A stretch of 64,000 nucleotides of DNA from positions 62,001-126,000 of the forward strand of contig NZ_SSOD01000014.1 of NCBI RefSeq assembly GCF_004801305.1, in the 5' to 3' direction. Shown piece after piece: positions 32,533 to 40,637 of the stretch. Position 1 is the first letter of the stretch; the number at the start of each line of letters is the position of its first letter. The notes below the pieces were generated by a model. It had not been told where the DNA came from, searched no databases, and was given only the letters and a program-made list of their open reading frames with translations. The stretch comes from Pseudothauera rhizosphaerae. GTDB lineage: Bacteria; Pseudomonadota; Gammaproteobacteria; Burkholderiales; Rhodocyclaceae. A program made the translations under genes and the position numbers.

Positions 32533-33270
32533 ATGGCTACGACTACTTCAAGCAAGCTAAATTCGCTCTACACCCGACTGGCACCGGGAATGCCGCTGAC
32601 CTCGGAGGACCTGGCGGGGTTGGACATCTCCGCCGATCTTGCCGTTCATTACGTCCGGGCGGGTTGGCTTACGCGCCTGGCCCGTGGGGTGTACGCCCGT
32701 CCAAACGACACGCTGGCCCTGCATCCCAGCCTGCTGCTGTTGCAGCGCAGATTCGAGGGCTTGCACGTTGGCGGCAAGTCGGCGCTCGACTGGTACGGCG
32801 TGCGCCAGTACGTGTCGCATCAGCCGGTACTGCACTTGTATGGATGGACGGCTGCCCGTCTGCCGGAGTGGTTCACCGAACGCTTCCCGGCCGAGTACCG
32901 CCGCAAGCGCCTGTTCGACGAGCAGCCGGATGCCTTGCTGCACGTCGGCCCGTTCGAGAAGCGCAGCGGGGCGCCGCAGGTGTCGGCGCCGGAGCGTGCG
33001 TTGTTGGAGCTGTTGAGCGAAGTCGGCGTGCGCCAGTCCTTGCAGGAAGCCCGCGAACTCATCGAAAGTGCGTACAGCCTGCGCGCCGACGTGCTGCGCG
33101 AGCTGCTGCAGCACTGCACGAGCGTCAAGACCGTGCGGCTGTGTCTGCAACTCGGCCGCGAGGGTTCGCTGCCTTGGGTGGACAAACTCGACCCGGCCAC
33201 GTTGCCCACGGGCAGCGACCGCCCCTGGGTATCCCGATCGGCCGATGGCCTGCTGGTGCTCAAGCCATGA
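32533..33270 (+). CDS. AbiEi-type antitoxin / transcriptional repressor
   Basis: A 245-aa protein with the AbiEi layout. An N-terminal winged-helix region (LDISADLAVHYVRAGWLTRL near 32-51, then ARGVYARP) is followed by an AbiEi middle domain (GLHVGGKSALDWYGVRQYV) and C-terminal domain (SAPERALLELLSEVG). In type IV toxin-antitoxin systems AbiEi represses its own promoter and counters the AbiEii nucleotidyltransferase. The stop overlaps the toxin start (ATGA). It follows the ffs terminator after an AT-richer 280-bp gap that holds no other gene. Likely acquired, given its position between ffs and dnaX. Confidence 0.85.
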   Translation: MATTTSSKLNSLYTRLAPGMPLTSEDLAGLDISADLAVHYVRAGWLTRLARGVYARPNDTLALHPSLLLLQRRFEGLHVGGKSALDWYGVRQYVSHQPVLHLYGWTAARLPEWFTERFPAEYRRKRLFDEQPDALLHVGPFEKRSGAPQVSAPERALLELLSEVGVRQSLQEARELIESAYSLRADVLRELLQHCTSVKTVRLCLQLGREGSLPWVDKLDPATLPTGSDRPWVSRSADGLLVLKP

Positions 33271-34088
33271 ACCCGGTCTATCTCGATCTGGTCTTTCCCG
33301 ATCACACGCTGCCGCGTGACGAGGCGCTGGCGCGCATCAACGCGGCTGTCCGGCAGGCCGCCGAACGGCTGAAGAAACGCGGCTTCCAGACGCACGCGGC
33401 GGCAGCGGCAGGGGAGACCAAGCTGCTGGTGCGCCGTGGCCCGATTCAGGTCAAGGTCGAAGTCAATTTCGTCATGCGCGGCACGGTGCAGCCGGTGCGT
33501 CGCGCTTCGCTCACACCGTCCGCCCGCGACACCTTGTTGGCTGATCTGGAGATTCCAGTGGTGTCGCTGGAGGATGTGTACGGCGGCAAGCTGGCGGCGG
33601 CGCTGGACCGCCAGCATCCGCGCGACCTGTTCGACGTGATGCAGCTCTTTGCGCACGAAGGCATCACGCCCGGCATCCGGCGTGCCTTCGTGGTCTACCT
33701 GGCCAGCAGCAACCGGCCTATCCATGAAGTGCTGTTCCCTCCGCTGCGAGACATCCGGCACGACTACGCGCACAGCTTCCAGGGCATGACGGCCGAGCCG
33801 GTGCCGCTCGATGCGCTGCTCGCCGCGCGGGAACGCATGGTGCGCGAAATCCAGCAAGGCCTGGACGATAACGAGCGGCGCTTCCTGCTGTCGCTGGCAA
33901 CTGGCACGCCGGAGTGGTCGCTGCTGGGCATCGCGCACCTCGAACATCTGCCGGGTATCCGCTGGAAGTTGCACAACCTGGCCCAGTTGCAGAAGGCCGA
34001 TGCGAAGAAGTTTGCCGAGCAGGCCGACTTGCTCGCCGCACGGCTGTCTGCGCCAGGCGATCAAGGCCGTGTCCCGAAGCCAAGTTGA
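33267..34088 (+). CDS. AbiEii-type nucleotidyltransferase toxin, N-terminus apparently deleted
   Basis: A 273-aa AbiEii/AbiGii-family protein translationally coupled to the AbiEi gene. The later conserved segments are intact: RRGPIQVKVEVNFVMRGTVQ near 58-77, VVSLEDVYGGKLAAALDRQH near 97-116, then PRDLFDVMQLF. The start is MNPVYLDLVFPDH. Full-length relatives, as I recall them, have about 40 more residues between MNPVYLD and LVFPDH, carrying the GGT...DLDL nucleotide-binding and catalytic motif. That motif is absent here, so the toxin may be inactive. A start-codon error does not explain this, since the frame upstream is AbiEi. Confidence 0.8.
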   Translation: MNPVYLDLVFPDHTLPRDEALARINAAVRQAAERLKKRGFQTHAAAAAGETKLLVRRGPIQVKVEVNFVMRGTVQPVRRASLTPSARDTLLADLEIPVVSLEDVYGGKLAAALDRQHPRDLFDVMQLFAHEGITPGIRRAFVVYLASSNRPIHEVLFPPLRDIRHDYAHSFQGMTAEPVPLDALLAARERMVREIQQGLDDNERRFLLSLATGTPEWSLLGIAHLEHLPGIRWKLHNLAQLQKADAKKFAEQADLLAARLSAPGDQGRVPKPS

Positions 34089-34261
34089 CGACGCTGGTTC
34101 CGCTGGCAGCCATCCCTCGAACGCACAGCCAAGGCTGCGCGTTCCTCGTTCTGGAAGACAATACCGCAGCCCCGCAAAGTGGCCAGAAGTAGAGCTAACC
34201 ACTTGTCCCGTATATGATTTTCCCTTCAAGGCATTTTACGAAGGGCTTGACACCGGCCCTT

Positions 34262-34340
34262 TTTTGCCGCCGGGCCGCCCCAAGGCAAAAAGCGCCCCCT
34301 CGGGGGGGCAGCGACCCGCGCAGCGGTGAAGCGTGGGGGG
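34262..34340. repeat. Dispersed GC-rich intergenic repeat
   Basis: GCCGCCCCAAGGCAAAAAGC, GCCCCCTCGGGGGGGC (a hairpin) and GCAGCGACCCGCGCAGCGG in series. This resembles an interspersed element that I associate with betaproteobacterial intergenic regions. It fills the gap between the AbiEii gene and the convergent ZIP transporter gene and may end both transcripts. Confidence 0.5.
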
Positions 34341-34364
34341 CCTTTCTTGCTCCTTGCGCGGGGT

Positions 34365-35252
34365 TCAGACGAGCAGGCTGTCCATCAGCATCATGCCCAC
34401 GAAGCCGGCCACCAGTCCGCCGGTGGCGAGGGTCTCGTGCCCGCGGCGGTGGGATTCGGGGATGATCTCGTGGCTGACTACGAAGAGCATGGCACCGGCC
34501 GCCGCGCCCAGGCCCCAGGGCAGCAGGGCGGCGGACTGGCCCACCGCTGCCGAGCCGGCCAGCGCGGCCACCGGTTCCACCAGGCCCGAGGCGGTGGCCA
34601 CCGCGACCGCGAACAGGCGGCCGTAGCCGGCGGCGGCGAGGGCGATGGCGACGATCAGCCCTTCCGGCACGTTCTGCAGCGAGATGCCCGTGGCCACCGC
34701 GTTGCCGTTCGCCTGGCCGGCGGCCACGCCGATGGCGAGTCCTTCCGGGATGTTGTGCACCGCGATGGCGAACACGAACAGCCACACGGCCTTGGCCGAA
34801 CGCGCGCCGTCCGGCACGTGCTCGTGGGGGAGCGCCCGGTCCAGCGCGAGGAGCGCGAGGGCGCCGCCGACCAGGGCGATGGCCACCGTGACGACCGCGT
34901 CGCTGCGGCTCGCGCCCAGTGCCTGGGCGGCTTCGAAGCCGGGCAGCAGCAGGGAGAACACGCTGGCGGCGAGCATCACGCCGGCGCCGAAGCCGAGCAG
35001 CAGGCTTTCCACGCTGGGGCCGATGCGGCGCGTGGCCAGCACCGGCAGCGCGCCCAGCGCGGTGGCCAGCGCCGCCATGGCGCCGCCGGCGATGGCGTAG
35101 TGCAGCGTGCCGGCGATACGGGGCAGGACGCCTGCGGCTTGCACGGCGAGGAGGGCGATGCCGAGCAGCGCGATCATCCAGCCGGCCATCGCACGGGCGA
35201 AGCCGGCGGAGTTGGGGGGTTGGAGGTGCAGTCGAGCTATGCGTGCGGCCAT
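34365..35252 (-). CDS. ZIP-family divalent metal transporter
   Basis: A 295-aa membrane protein with about eight hydrophobic segments and the two ZIP metal-site motifs in adjacent helices: VHNIPEGLAIGVA near 168-180 and SLQNVPEGLIVAIAL near 194-208. Together these define the ZupT/GufA branch. It would import zinc, iron or manganese across the inner membrane. It stands alone between the AbiE pair and cfa. Confidence 0.88.
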   Translation of the reverse strand: MAARIARLHLQPPNSAGFARAMAGWMIALLGIALLAVQAAGVLPRIAGTLHYAIAGGAMAALATALGALPVLATRRIGPSVESLLLGFGAGVMLAASVFSLLLPGFEAAQALGASRSDAVVTVAIALVGGALALLALDRALPHEHVPDGARSAKAVWLFVFAIAVHNIPEGLAIGVAAGQANGNAVATGISLQNVPEGLIVAIALAAAGYGRLFAVAVATASGLVEPVAALAGSAAVGQSAALLPWGLGAAAGAMLFVVSHEIIPESHRRGHETLATGGLVAGFVGMMLMDSLLV

Positions 35253-35375
35253 GATCGATCTCCTTGTCCTTGCAATGGGCGCCGCAGGCGTCCCGTTGCG
35301 TCAATGATCCATCAAGGCTGCGTATAGCTCAAATTGAATGATCCGAATTCTTCAATAGAGATTTGTAATCGATGG

Positions 35376-36569
35376 TCAGGAAGACCGCTGGTAGCCGCCC
35401 ACGACTCCCTGCGGCGACAGCACGAACTGCCACAGTTGCGTGGTGCGCGCGCGGAAGGTGCCGGCGCAGGCCAGCAGGTAGTAACGCCACATGCGGCGGA
35501 AGCGTTCGCCGTAGCTGGCGGCGAAGTGGGGCCACGTGGCCTCGAAGTTGGCGTGCCAGGCCATCAGCGTGCGGTCGTAGTCGGCGCCGAAGTTGTGCAC
35601 GTCCTCGGTGATGAAGAGGTTCTCCGTGGCCTCGGCGACCTGGCCCAGGGAGGGCAGGTCGCCGTTGGGGAAGATGTAGCGGTCTATCCAGGGGTCGGTG
35701 GGGGTGCGGCGCAGGTTCTTGCCGATGGTGTGCAGCAGGAACAGCCCGTCGTCGGCCAGGCAGCGCCGCGCGACCTTGAAGAAGTGGCGGTGGTTCTTGT
35801 GGCCCACGTGCTCGAACATGCCCACCGAGGCGATGCGGTCGAAGCGCTGATGGCCGTCGGCGCCGAACTCCCGGTAATCCTCCAGGCGGAACTCCACCGG
35901 CAGGCCGGCGCAGCGCGCGGCGCCGTGTTCGGCCTGCTCCCGCGAGATGGTGAGCCCCACGCAGGACACGCCGTAGCGCTCGGCGGCGAACTTCATCAGG
36001 CTGCCCCAGCCGCAGCCGATGTCCAGCAGGCGCATGCCCGGGCGAAGGTCGAGCTTGCGGCAGATCAGGTCCAGCTTGGCTTCCTGCGCCTGGGTCAGGC
36101 TGGACGCGTCCTTCCAGTAGCCGCAGGTGTAGGCCATGTGGGGGTCGAGCATGGCCTCGAAGAAGGTGTTGCCGGTGTCGTAGTGCACCTGGCCCACGTG
36201 CCAGGCGCGCTTGAGGCTCTGCAGGTTCATCAGCTTGGCGCGCAGGCCCTGCACCAGCATGGCGGTGCCGCTCACGCGTTCGTCCAGGCGGGCGCGCAGC
36301 ACGCGGGCGATGAATTCGTCCAGCCGCTCGCAGTCCCACCAGCCGTCCATATAGCTCTCGCCCAGGCCCAGGCTGCCGCCGGCCAGCACGCGCTCGGCGG
36401 TCTGCGGGTTGTGGAGCTGGATGTCCCAGGGCCGTTTGCCGTCCACCTCGATGCCGGCTTCGGCGAGCAGGCCGGCGAAGGCCTCCAGCGCGCTGCGCGG
36501 CCGTGCCTGCTGCGCTCCGTCCGGGCGCACCCGGAGGGAAGAAGAGGAACCGGAATGGGTATGCTCCAT
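35376..36569 (-). CDS. cfa: Cyclopropane-fatty-acyl-phospholipid synthase
   Basis: A 397-aa SAM-dependent methyltransferase of the CFA type. The N-terminal lipid-binding part has LGESYMDGWWDCERLDEF near 76-93. VGQVHYDTGNTFFEAMLDP is near 130. The SAM motif is LLDIGCGWGSLMKFAAERYG near 190, and GMFEHVGHKNHRHFF carries the active-site bicarbonate-binding residues. It converts unsaturated acyl chains of membrane phospholipids to cyclopropane forms. ATG 36569 gives a normal family length. Longer in-frame starts lack support. Confidence 0.92.
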   Translation of the reverse strand: MEHTHSGSSSSLRVRPDGAQQARPRSALEAFAGLLAEAGIEVDGKRPWDIQLHNPQTAERVLAGGSLGLGESYMDGWWDCERLDEFIARVLRARLDERVSGTAMLVQGLRAKLMNLQSLKRAWHVGQVHYDTGNTFFEAMLDPHMAYTCGYWKDASSLTQAQEAKLDLICRKLDLRPGMRLLDIGCGWGSLMKFAAERYGVSCVGLTISREQAEHGAARCAGLPVEFRLEDYREFGADGHQRFDRIASVGMFEHVGHKNHRHFFKVARRCLADDGLFLLHTIGKNLRRTPTDPWIDRYIFPNGDLPSLGQVAEATENLFITEDVHNFGADYDRTLMAWHANFEATWPHFAASYGERFRRMWRYYLLACAGTFRARTTQLWQFVLSPQGVVGGYQRSS

Positions 36570-36854
36570 CGAGGGTCTCCTGTTCTGTCGCGTTGTCATG
36601 GCGGGTTCTGTGCCCCGCCGTTCCATCCAGACTAGACGATCCCGCGGCGTTGCGCCCAAGGGCAAAGCGCACGCCGTCGCCATAATTGCAGGCGGCATGG
36701 GCGCTGGCCGACACACGAAGAATAGACGCCGTTTTCGGATAGCTCCAATTGATAGGCAGTATGACGTCGATTGCGGCTGGCAATCGATTCGTGCCCGTCC
36801 ATAGCCCCCATCCGGCCGCGGCCGGCGGAGCCCACTCTGCTAGAATCGCCCGCC

Positions 36855-38699
36855 ATGAGCTATCAGGTTCTCGCGCGCAAGTGGCGGCCGAAGTCCTTCG
36901 GCACGCTGGTCGGCCAGGAGCACGTCGTCCGGGCGCTCACGCACGCGCTGGCGACCGGGCGCCTGCACCACGCCTGGCTGTTCACCGGCACGCGCGGGGT
37001 GGGCAAGACCACCATCAGCCGCATCCTCGCCAAGGCGCTCAACTGCGAGACCGGGGTCACCGCCGAGCCCTGCGGCCAGTGCGCCGCCTGTCTGGCCATC
37101 GACGCCGACCGCTTCCCCGACTACGTGGAGATGGACGCCGCCTCCAACCGGGGCGTGGACGACATGGCCGCGCTGCTGGACAAGGCCGTGTATGCGCCCA
37201 CCCAGGGGCGCTACAAGGTCTACATGATCGACGAAGTGCACATGCTCACCGGGCACGCCTTCAACGCCATGCTGAAGACGCTGGAAGAGCCGCCCGAACA
37301 CGTCAAGTTCATCCTCGCCACCACCGATCCGCAGAAGATTCCGGTCACGGTGCTCTCGCGCTGTCTGCAGTTCAACCTCAAGCAGATGCCGCCGGGCCAC
37401 ATCGTGGACCACCTGACGCGCATCCTGCAGGCCGAGGGAGTGCCCTTCGAGGCCCCGGCGCTGCGCCACCTGGCCAAGGCCGCCCACGGTTCCATGCGCG
37501 ACGCCCTGTCCCTGCTCGACCAGGCCATCGCCCATGGCGCCGGCAAGGTGGAGGAGGAGCAGGTCACCCACATGCTGGGCACGGTGGGCGACGACCACCT
37601 GTACGCGGTGTTCGACGCGCTGCTGGCCGGCGACGTGGACGCGCTGCTGGCGGTGGCCGACGGCATGGCCGCGCGCAGCCTGTCGTTCGAGGCCGCGCTG
37701 CAGTCCCTGGCCTCCCTGCTGCACCGCATCGCCGTGCTGCAGTTCGCCCCCGCGGCCATCGTCGACGACACCGAGCGAGCGCGCCTGCAGCCCTACGCGG
37801 ACGGCTTCGACGCCGAATACCTGCAACTGGCCTACCAGATCGCCATCCACGGGCGCGACGAACTGGCGCTGGCGCCCGACGAGCAGGCCGGGTTCACCAT
37901 GACGCTGCTGCGCCTGCACGCCTTCCGTCCCGAAACGCCGCCGCCGCTCGGCGGCGCGGGCGGGGCCGGCGGCGGTGGGGCAGGGCGCGCGCGCGCCCTG
38001 CCAGCGGCACCGGCCCGCCCGGCCGCAGCGCAGCCCCGGTCCGCGCCGGAACCGGCGGCTGCCCCGCCGGCCGCCGAGCGTGAAACACCTGCCGCCGCGC
38101 CTCCCACGCCGGCCGTGGCCGAAGCGCCCGCACCGGCGTGGGCCGCGGCAGCGGAGACGCCGGCTGCGAGTACCGCAGCGCCGTCCGCGGATACCAGCGT
38201 GCCGCCCTGGGAAGAACTGCCGCCGGAAGCCTTCGAGGGCGCTCCGGCACCGCGGGCAAGCGAGCCCCCGCCACCGACCCCGCTGCGCGCGCCCGCCGAG
38301 ACCCGCATGCCGTCCGGCACCGACGACTGGCACGCGCTGCTGCGCGCCCTCGGCCTGGGCGGCATGGTGCGCGAACTGGCCCAGCACTGCGAGTGGCTGG
38401 CCGAGCAGGACGGCCAGGTCCGCCTGCGCCTGTCCAGCGCCCATCGCCACCTGCTGGACATGAACGCGGGCGGCGTGGAGCGCCTGCAGGACCAGTTGAG
38501 CGCCCATTTCGGCCGTCCGCTGCGGCTGAAGATCGAGGTCGGCGAGATCGCCGACGCCACCCCGGCCCAGCGCGACCAGGCGGCGAAGGAAGCCCGCCAC
38601 GCCCAGGCGGTGGCGGCGCTGGAAGCCGACCCCTTCGTGCGCGAGCTGATCGAACGCTTCGACGCCACGCTGCTCGAAGCTTCCGTCAGGCCGCTTTGA
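36855..38699 (+). CDS. dnaX: DNA polymerase III subunits gamma/tau
   Basis: A 614-aa clamp-loader ATPase. It has Walker A GTRGVGKTTISRIL near 45, the zinc-binding cysteines CxxCxxC in CGQCAACLAI near 75, IDEVHMLTGHAFNAMLKTLE near 128-147 and the sensor region TTDPQKIPVTVLSRC. A Pro/Ala-rich linker spans about residues 360-495. The C-terminal tau domain from about 495 (DDWHALLRALGLGGMVREL) binds the polymerase. First gene of the dnaX-ybaB-recR set. Confidence 0.95.
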   Translation: MSYQVLARKWRPKSFGTLVGQEHVVRALTHALATGRLHHAWLFTGTRGVGKTTISRILAKALNCETGVTAEPCGQCAACLAIDADRFPDYVEMDAASNRGVDDMAALLDKAVYAPTQGRYKVYMIDEVHMLTGHAFNAMLKTLEEPPEHVKFILATTDPQKIPVTVLSRCLQFNLKQMPPGHIVDHLTRILQAEGVPFEAPALRHLAKAAHGSMRDALSLLDQAIAHGAGKVEEEQVTHMLGTVGDDHLYAVFDALLAGDVDALLAVADGMAARSLSFEAALQSLASLLHRIAVLQFAPAAIVDDTERARLQPYADGFDAEYLQLAYQIAIHGRDELALAPDEQAGFTMTLLRLHAFRPETPPPLGGAGGAGGGGAGRARALPAAPARPAAAQPRSAPEPAAAPPAAERETPAAAPPTPAVAEAPAPAWAAAAETPAASTAAPSADTSVPPWEELPPEAFEGAPAPRASEPPPPTPLRAPAETRMPSGTDDWHALLRALGLGGMVRELAQHCEWLAEQDGQVRLRLSSAHRHLLDMNAGGVERLQDQLSAHFGRPLRLKIEVGEIADATPAQRDQAAKEARHAQAVAALEADPFVRELIERFDATLLEASVRPL

Positions 38700-38735
38700 G
38701 CCTACCCCACATACCCACTTGCGGAGCAACCCACC

Positions 38736-39059
38736 ATGATGAAAGGCGGTATTGCTGGCCTGATGAAGCAGGCCCAGCAGATGCAGGAAAACATGAAGAA
38801 GATGCAGGACCAGCTCGGCTCCATCGAGGTCGAGGGCCAGGCCGGCGCCGGCATGGTCAAGGTGCTGATGACCTGCAAGCACGACGTGCGCCGGGTCACC
38901 ATCGACGACTCGGTGATGGACGACAAGGAAATGCTCGAAGACCTGGTGGCCGCCGCGCTCAACGACGCGGTGCGCAAGGTCGAGACGACCACCCAGGAGA
39001 AGATGGCCGGCTTCACCGCCGGGCTCAACCTGCCGCCGGGCATGAAGCTGCCGTTCTAA
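38736..39059 (+). CDS. ybaB: YbaB/EbfC nucleoid-associated DNA-binding protein
   Basis: A 107-aa protein. The N-terminal helix is [20 protein letters not shown] with a coiled-coil pattern. The core is [18 protein letters not shown], and the Met-rich C-terminal region is [17 protein letters not shown]. These proteins form dimers that bind DNA and shape the nucleoid. The dnaX-ybaB-recR order is conserved across proteobacteria, and the gene is 36 bp after dnaX. Confidence 0.93.
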   Translation: MMKGGIAGLMKQAQQMQENMKKMQDQLGSIEVEGQAGAGMVKVLMTCKHDVRRVTIDDSVMDDKEMLEDLVAAALNDAVRKVETTTQEKMAGFTAGLNLPPGMKLPF

Positions 39060-39083
39060 CGGCCGCCCGCAGGGCGCTGACCA

Positions 39084-39208
39084 CTCCCTCCCCCTTCAAG
39101 GGGGAGGGGCGGGGAGGGGGATGGGTTTCGGCCCAGGTTCGCAAGGACGCCAGACAATCCTGACGGAAACCCATCCCCCTCCTGTCCTCCCCCTTGAAGG
39201 GGGAGGAA
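39084..39208. repeat. GC-rich paired-hairpin repeat, copy C, between ybaB and recR
   Basis: CTCCCCCTTCAAGGGGGAGG at the left and CTCCCCCTTGAAGGGGGAGG at the right are each palindromic stem-loops. The flanked segment carries a further inverted repeat, GATGGGTTTC with GAAACCCATC. The layout resembles copies A, B and D, but the core sequence is different. It breaks the otherwise tight ybaB-recR linkage. Confidence 0.65.
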
Positions 39209-39254
39209 CCCTACGATGTACCTTCCGGCGGCCTGATTCGCAGCAGATATTCCC

Positions 39255-39848
39255 ATGTCCCCCTCCACCCTCGACGAACTGATCGACGCCCTGCGCTGCC
39301 TGCCCGGCGTGGGCCCGCGTTCGGCCCAGCGCATGGCCTACCATCTGCTGCAGCGCGATCAGCGCGGCGCCGCCCGTCTGGCCCATGCGCTTGCCTATGC
39401 GCTGGACGTGCTGCGCCACTGCGAGCGCTGCAACAACTTCTCCGAGACCGACGTCTGTGCGCGCTGCGCCAGCCCGCAGCGCGACCGCAGCCTGCTGTGC
39501 GTGGTGGAGATGCCCGCCGACCTTGCGATGATGGAGCAGACCCACGCCTACAACGGCCTCTACTACGTGCTGATGGGGCGGTTGTCGCCCCTGGACGGCA
39601 TCGGCCCGCGGGAACTGGGGCTGGACAGACTAATTGCGCGCGCCACCGACGGCGAGGTCGGCGAGGTCATCCTGGCCACCAACTTCACCAATGAGGGCGA
39701 GGCCACCGCCCACACCGTGGCCGAACTGCTGCGCACCCGCGGCCTCAGGGTGAGCCGCCTGTCGCGCGGCGTGCCGGTGGGCGGCGAGCTGGAGCACACC
39801 GACTCCGGCACCATCGCCCAGGCCCTGGTCGAGCGCCGCGCGCTCTGA
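39255..39848 (+). CDS. recR: Recombination protein RecR
   Basis: A 197-aa RecR. It has a helix-hairpin-helix ([18 protein letters not shown] near 17-34) and a zinc motif C-x2-C...C-x2-C ([16 protein letters not shown] near 56-71). The Toprim domain starts [18 protein letters not shown], followed by [19 protein letters not shown]. It acts with RecO and RecF to load RecA at gaps. Normal family length. Confidence 0.95.
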   Translation: MSPSTLDELIDALRCLPGVGPRSAQRMAYHLLQRDQRGAARLAHALAYALDVLRHCERCNNFSETDVCARCASPQRDRSLLCVVEMPADLAMMEQTHAYNGLYYVLMGRLSPLDGIGPRELGLDRLIARATDGEVGEVILATNFTNEGEATAHTVAELLRTRGLRVSRLSRGVPVGGELEHTDSGTIAQALVERRAL

Positions 39849-39983
39849 GCCTCCTGCAACTCCCTGTTGCGCCGCGGCATTTCTGCCTGCGGCCATCCGT
39901 CCGGGGTGCGGCAATCCGCCGCGCAAAGCCTTGATTTGCGCGGGAATCCGCCATATGCGCTTTTTCTGCTGCGGGCTTTTGGC

Positions 39984-39989
39984 TATAAT
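39984..39989 (+). promoter_or_regulatory. Candidate -10 box of the petABC operon
   Basis: TATAAT at 39984-39989, 52 bp before the petA start, in an AT-rich patch. No good -35 box is at the right distance (TTTTTC at 39961-39966 is the best). A CCCGG...CCGGG hairpin (about 39993-40011) follows in the leader. Confidence 0.4.
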
Positions 39990-40040
39990 TCCCCGGTTTT
40001 TTTGAATCCGGGTCTTTGGTTTCCTTTCAGGGAAGAGGTC

Positions 40041-40634
40041 ATGAGCGTTGATCAAAAGATGGACAGTGGCCGCCGCAACCTGCTGTTGGCGACGTCGGCC
40101 GCGGGCGGTGTGGCCGCTGTGGCGACGGCGGTGCCGTTTGTCGCCAGTCTGACGCCGTCCGAGCGCGCGAAGGCGGCGGGTGCGCCGGTCGAGGCCGACG
40201 TGAGCAAGCTCGCGCCGGGCGAGATGATGACGGTGGAGTGGCGCGGCAAGCCGGTGTGGATCCTGCGCCGCACCGAAGAGATGCTGGCGTCGCTGGAAAA
40301 GACCGAGGGTCTGGTGTCCGACCCGGCGTCCGACCGGCCGATGCAGCCGGAGTACGCCAAGAACCAGTACCGTTCCATCAAGCCGGAATACCTGGTGACC
40401 GTCGGCATCTGTACCCACCTCGGCTGTTCTCCGTCGGAGCGCCTGAAGACCGGTGCCGAAAGCGGCCTGGGCGCCGACTGGCCCGGTGGCTTCCTGTGCC
40501 CCTGCCACGGCTCCAAGTTCGATCTGGCCGGTCGCGTCTATAGCAGCATGCCTGCACCGGACAACCTCGAAGTGCCGCCCCACCAGTACCTGGCGGACAC
40601 CCTTCTCATCATCGGCGACGACGGAAAGGCCTAA
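40041..40634 (+). CDS. petA: Ubiquinol-cytochrome c reductase Rieske iron-sulfur subunit
   Basis: A 197-aa Rieske protein. Its single N-terminal membrane anchor (LLLATSAAGGVAAVATAVPF near 15-34) is preceded by GRRN, a Tat-like start. The cluster motifs CTHLGCSP near 128 and CPCHGSKFD near 150 are complete. ATG 40041 follows GGGAAGAGG. It carries electrons from ubiquinol to cytochrome c1 in the bc1 complex with PetB and PetC. Confidence 0.95.
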   Translation: MSVDQKMDSGRRNLLLATSAAGGVAAVATAVPFVASLTPSERAKAAGAPVEADVSKLAPGEMMTVEWRGKPVWILRRTEEMLASLEKTEGLVSDPASDRPMQPEYAKNQYRSIKPEYLVTVGICTHLGCSPSERLKTGAESGLGADWPGGFLCPCHGSKFDLAGRVYSSMPAPDNLEVPPHQYLADTLLIIGDDGKA

Positions 40635-40637
40635 GCG

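Noticed and set aside
36855..38699. Programmed -1 frameshift in dnaX producing gamma
   Set aside because: No A-AAA-AAG type slippery run with a following hairpin was seen near the expected position. A separate gamma product cannot be supported.
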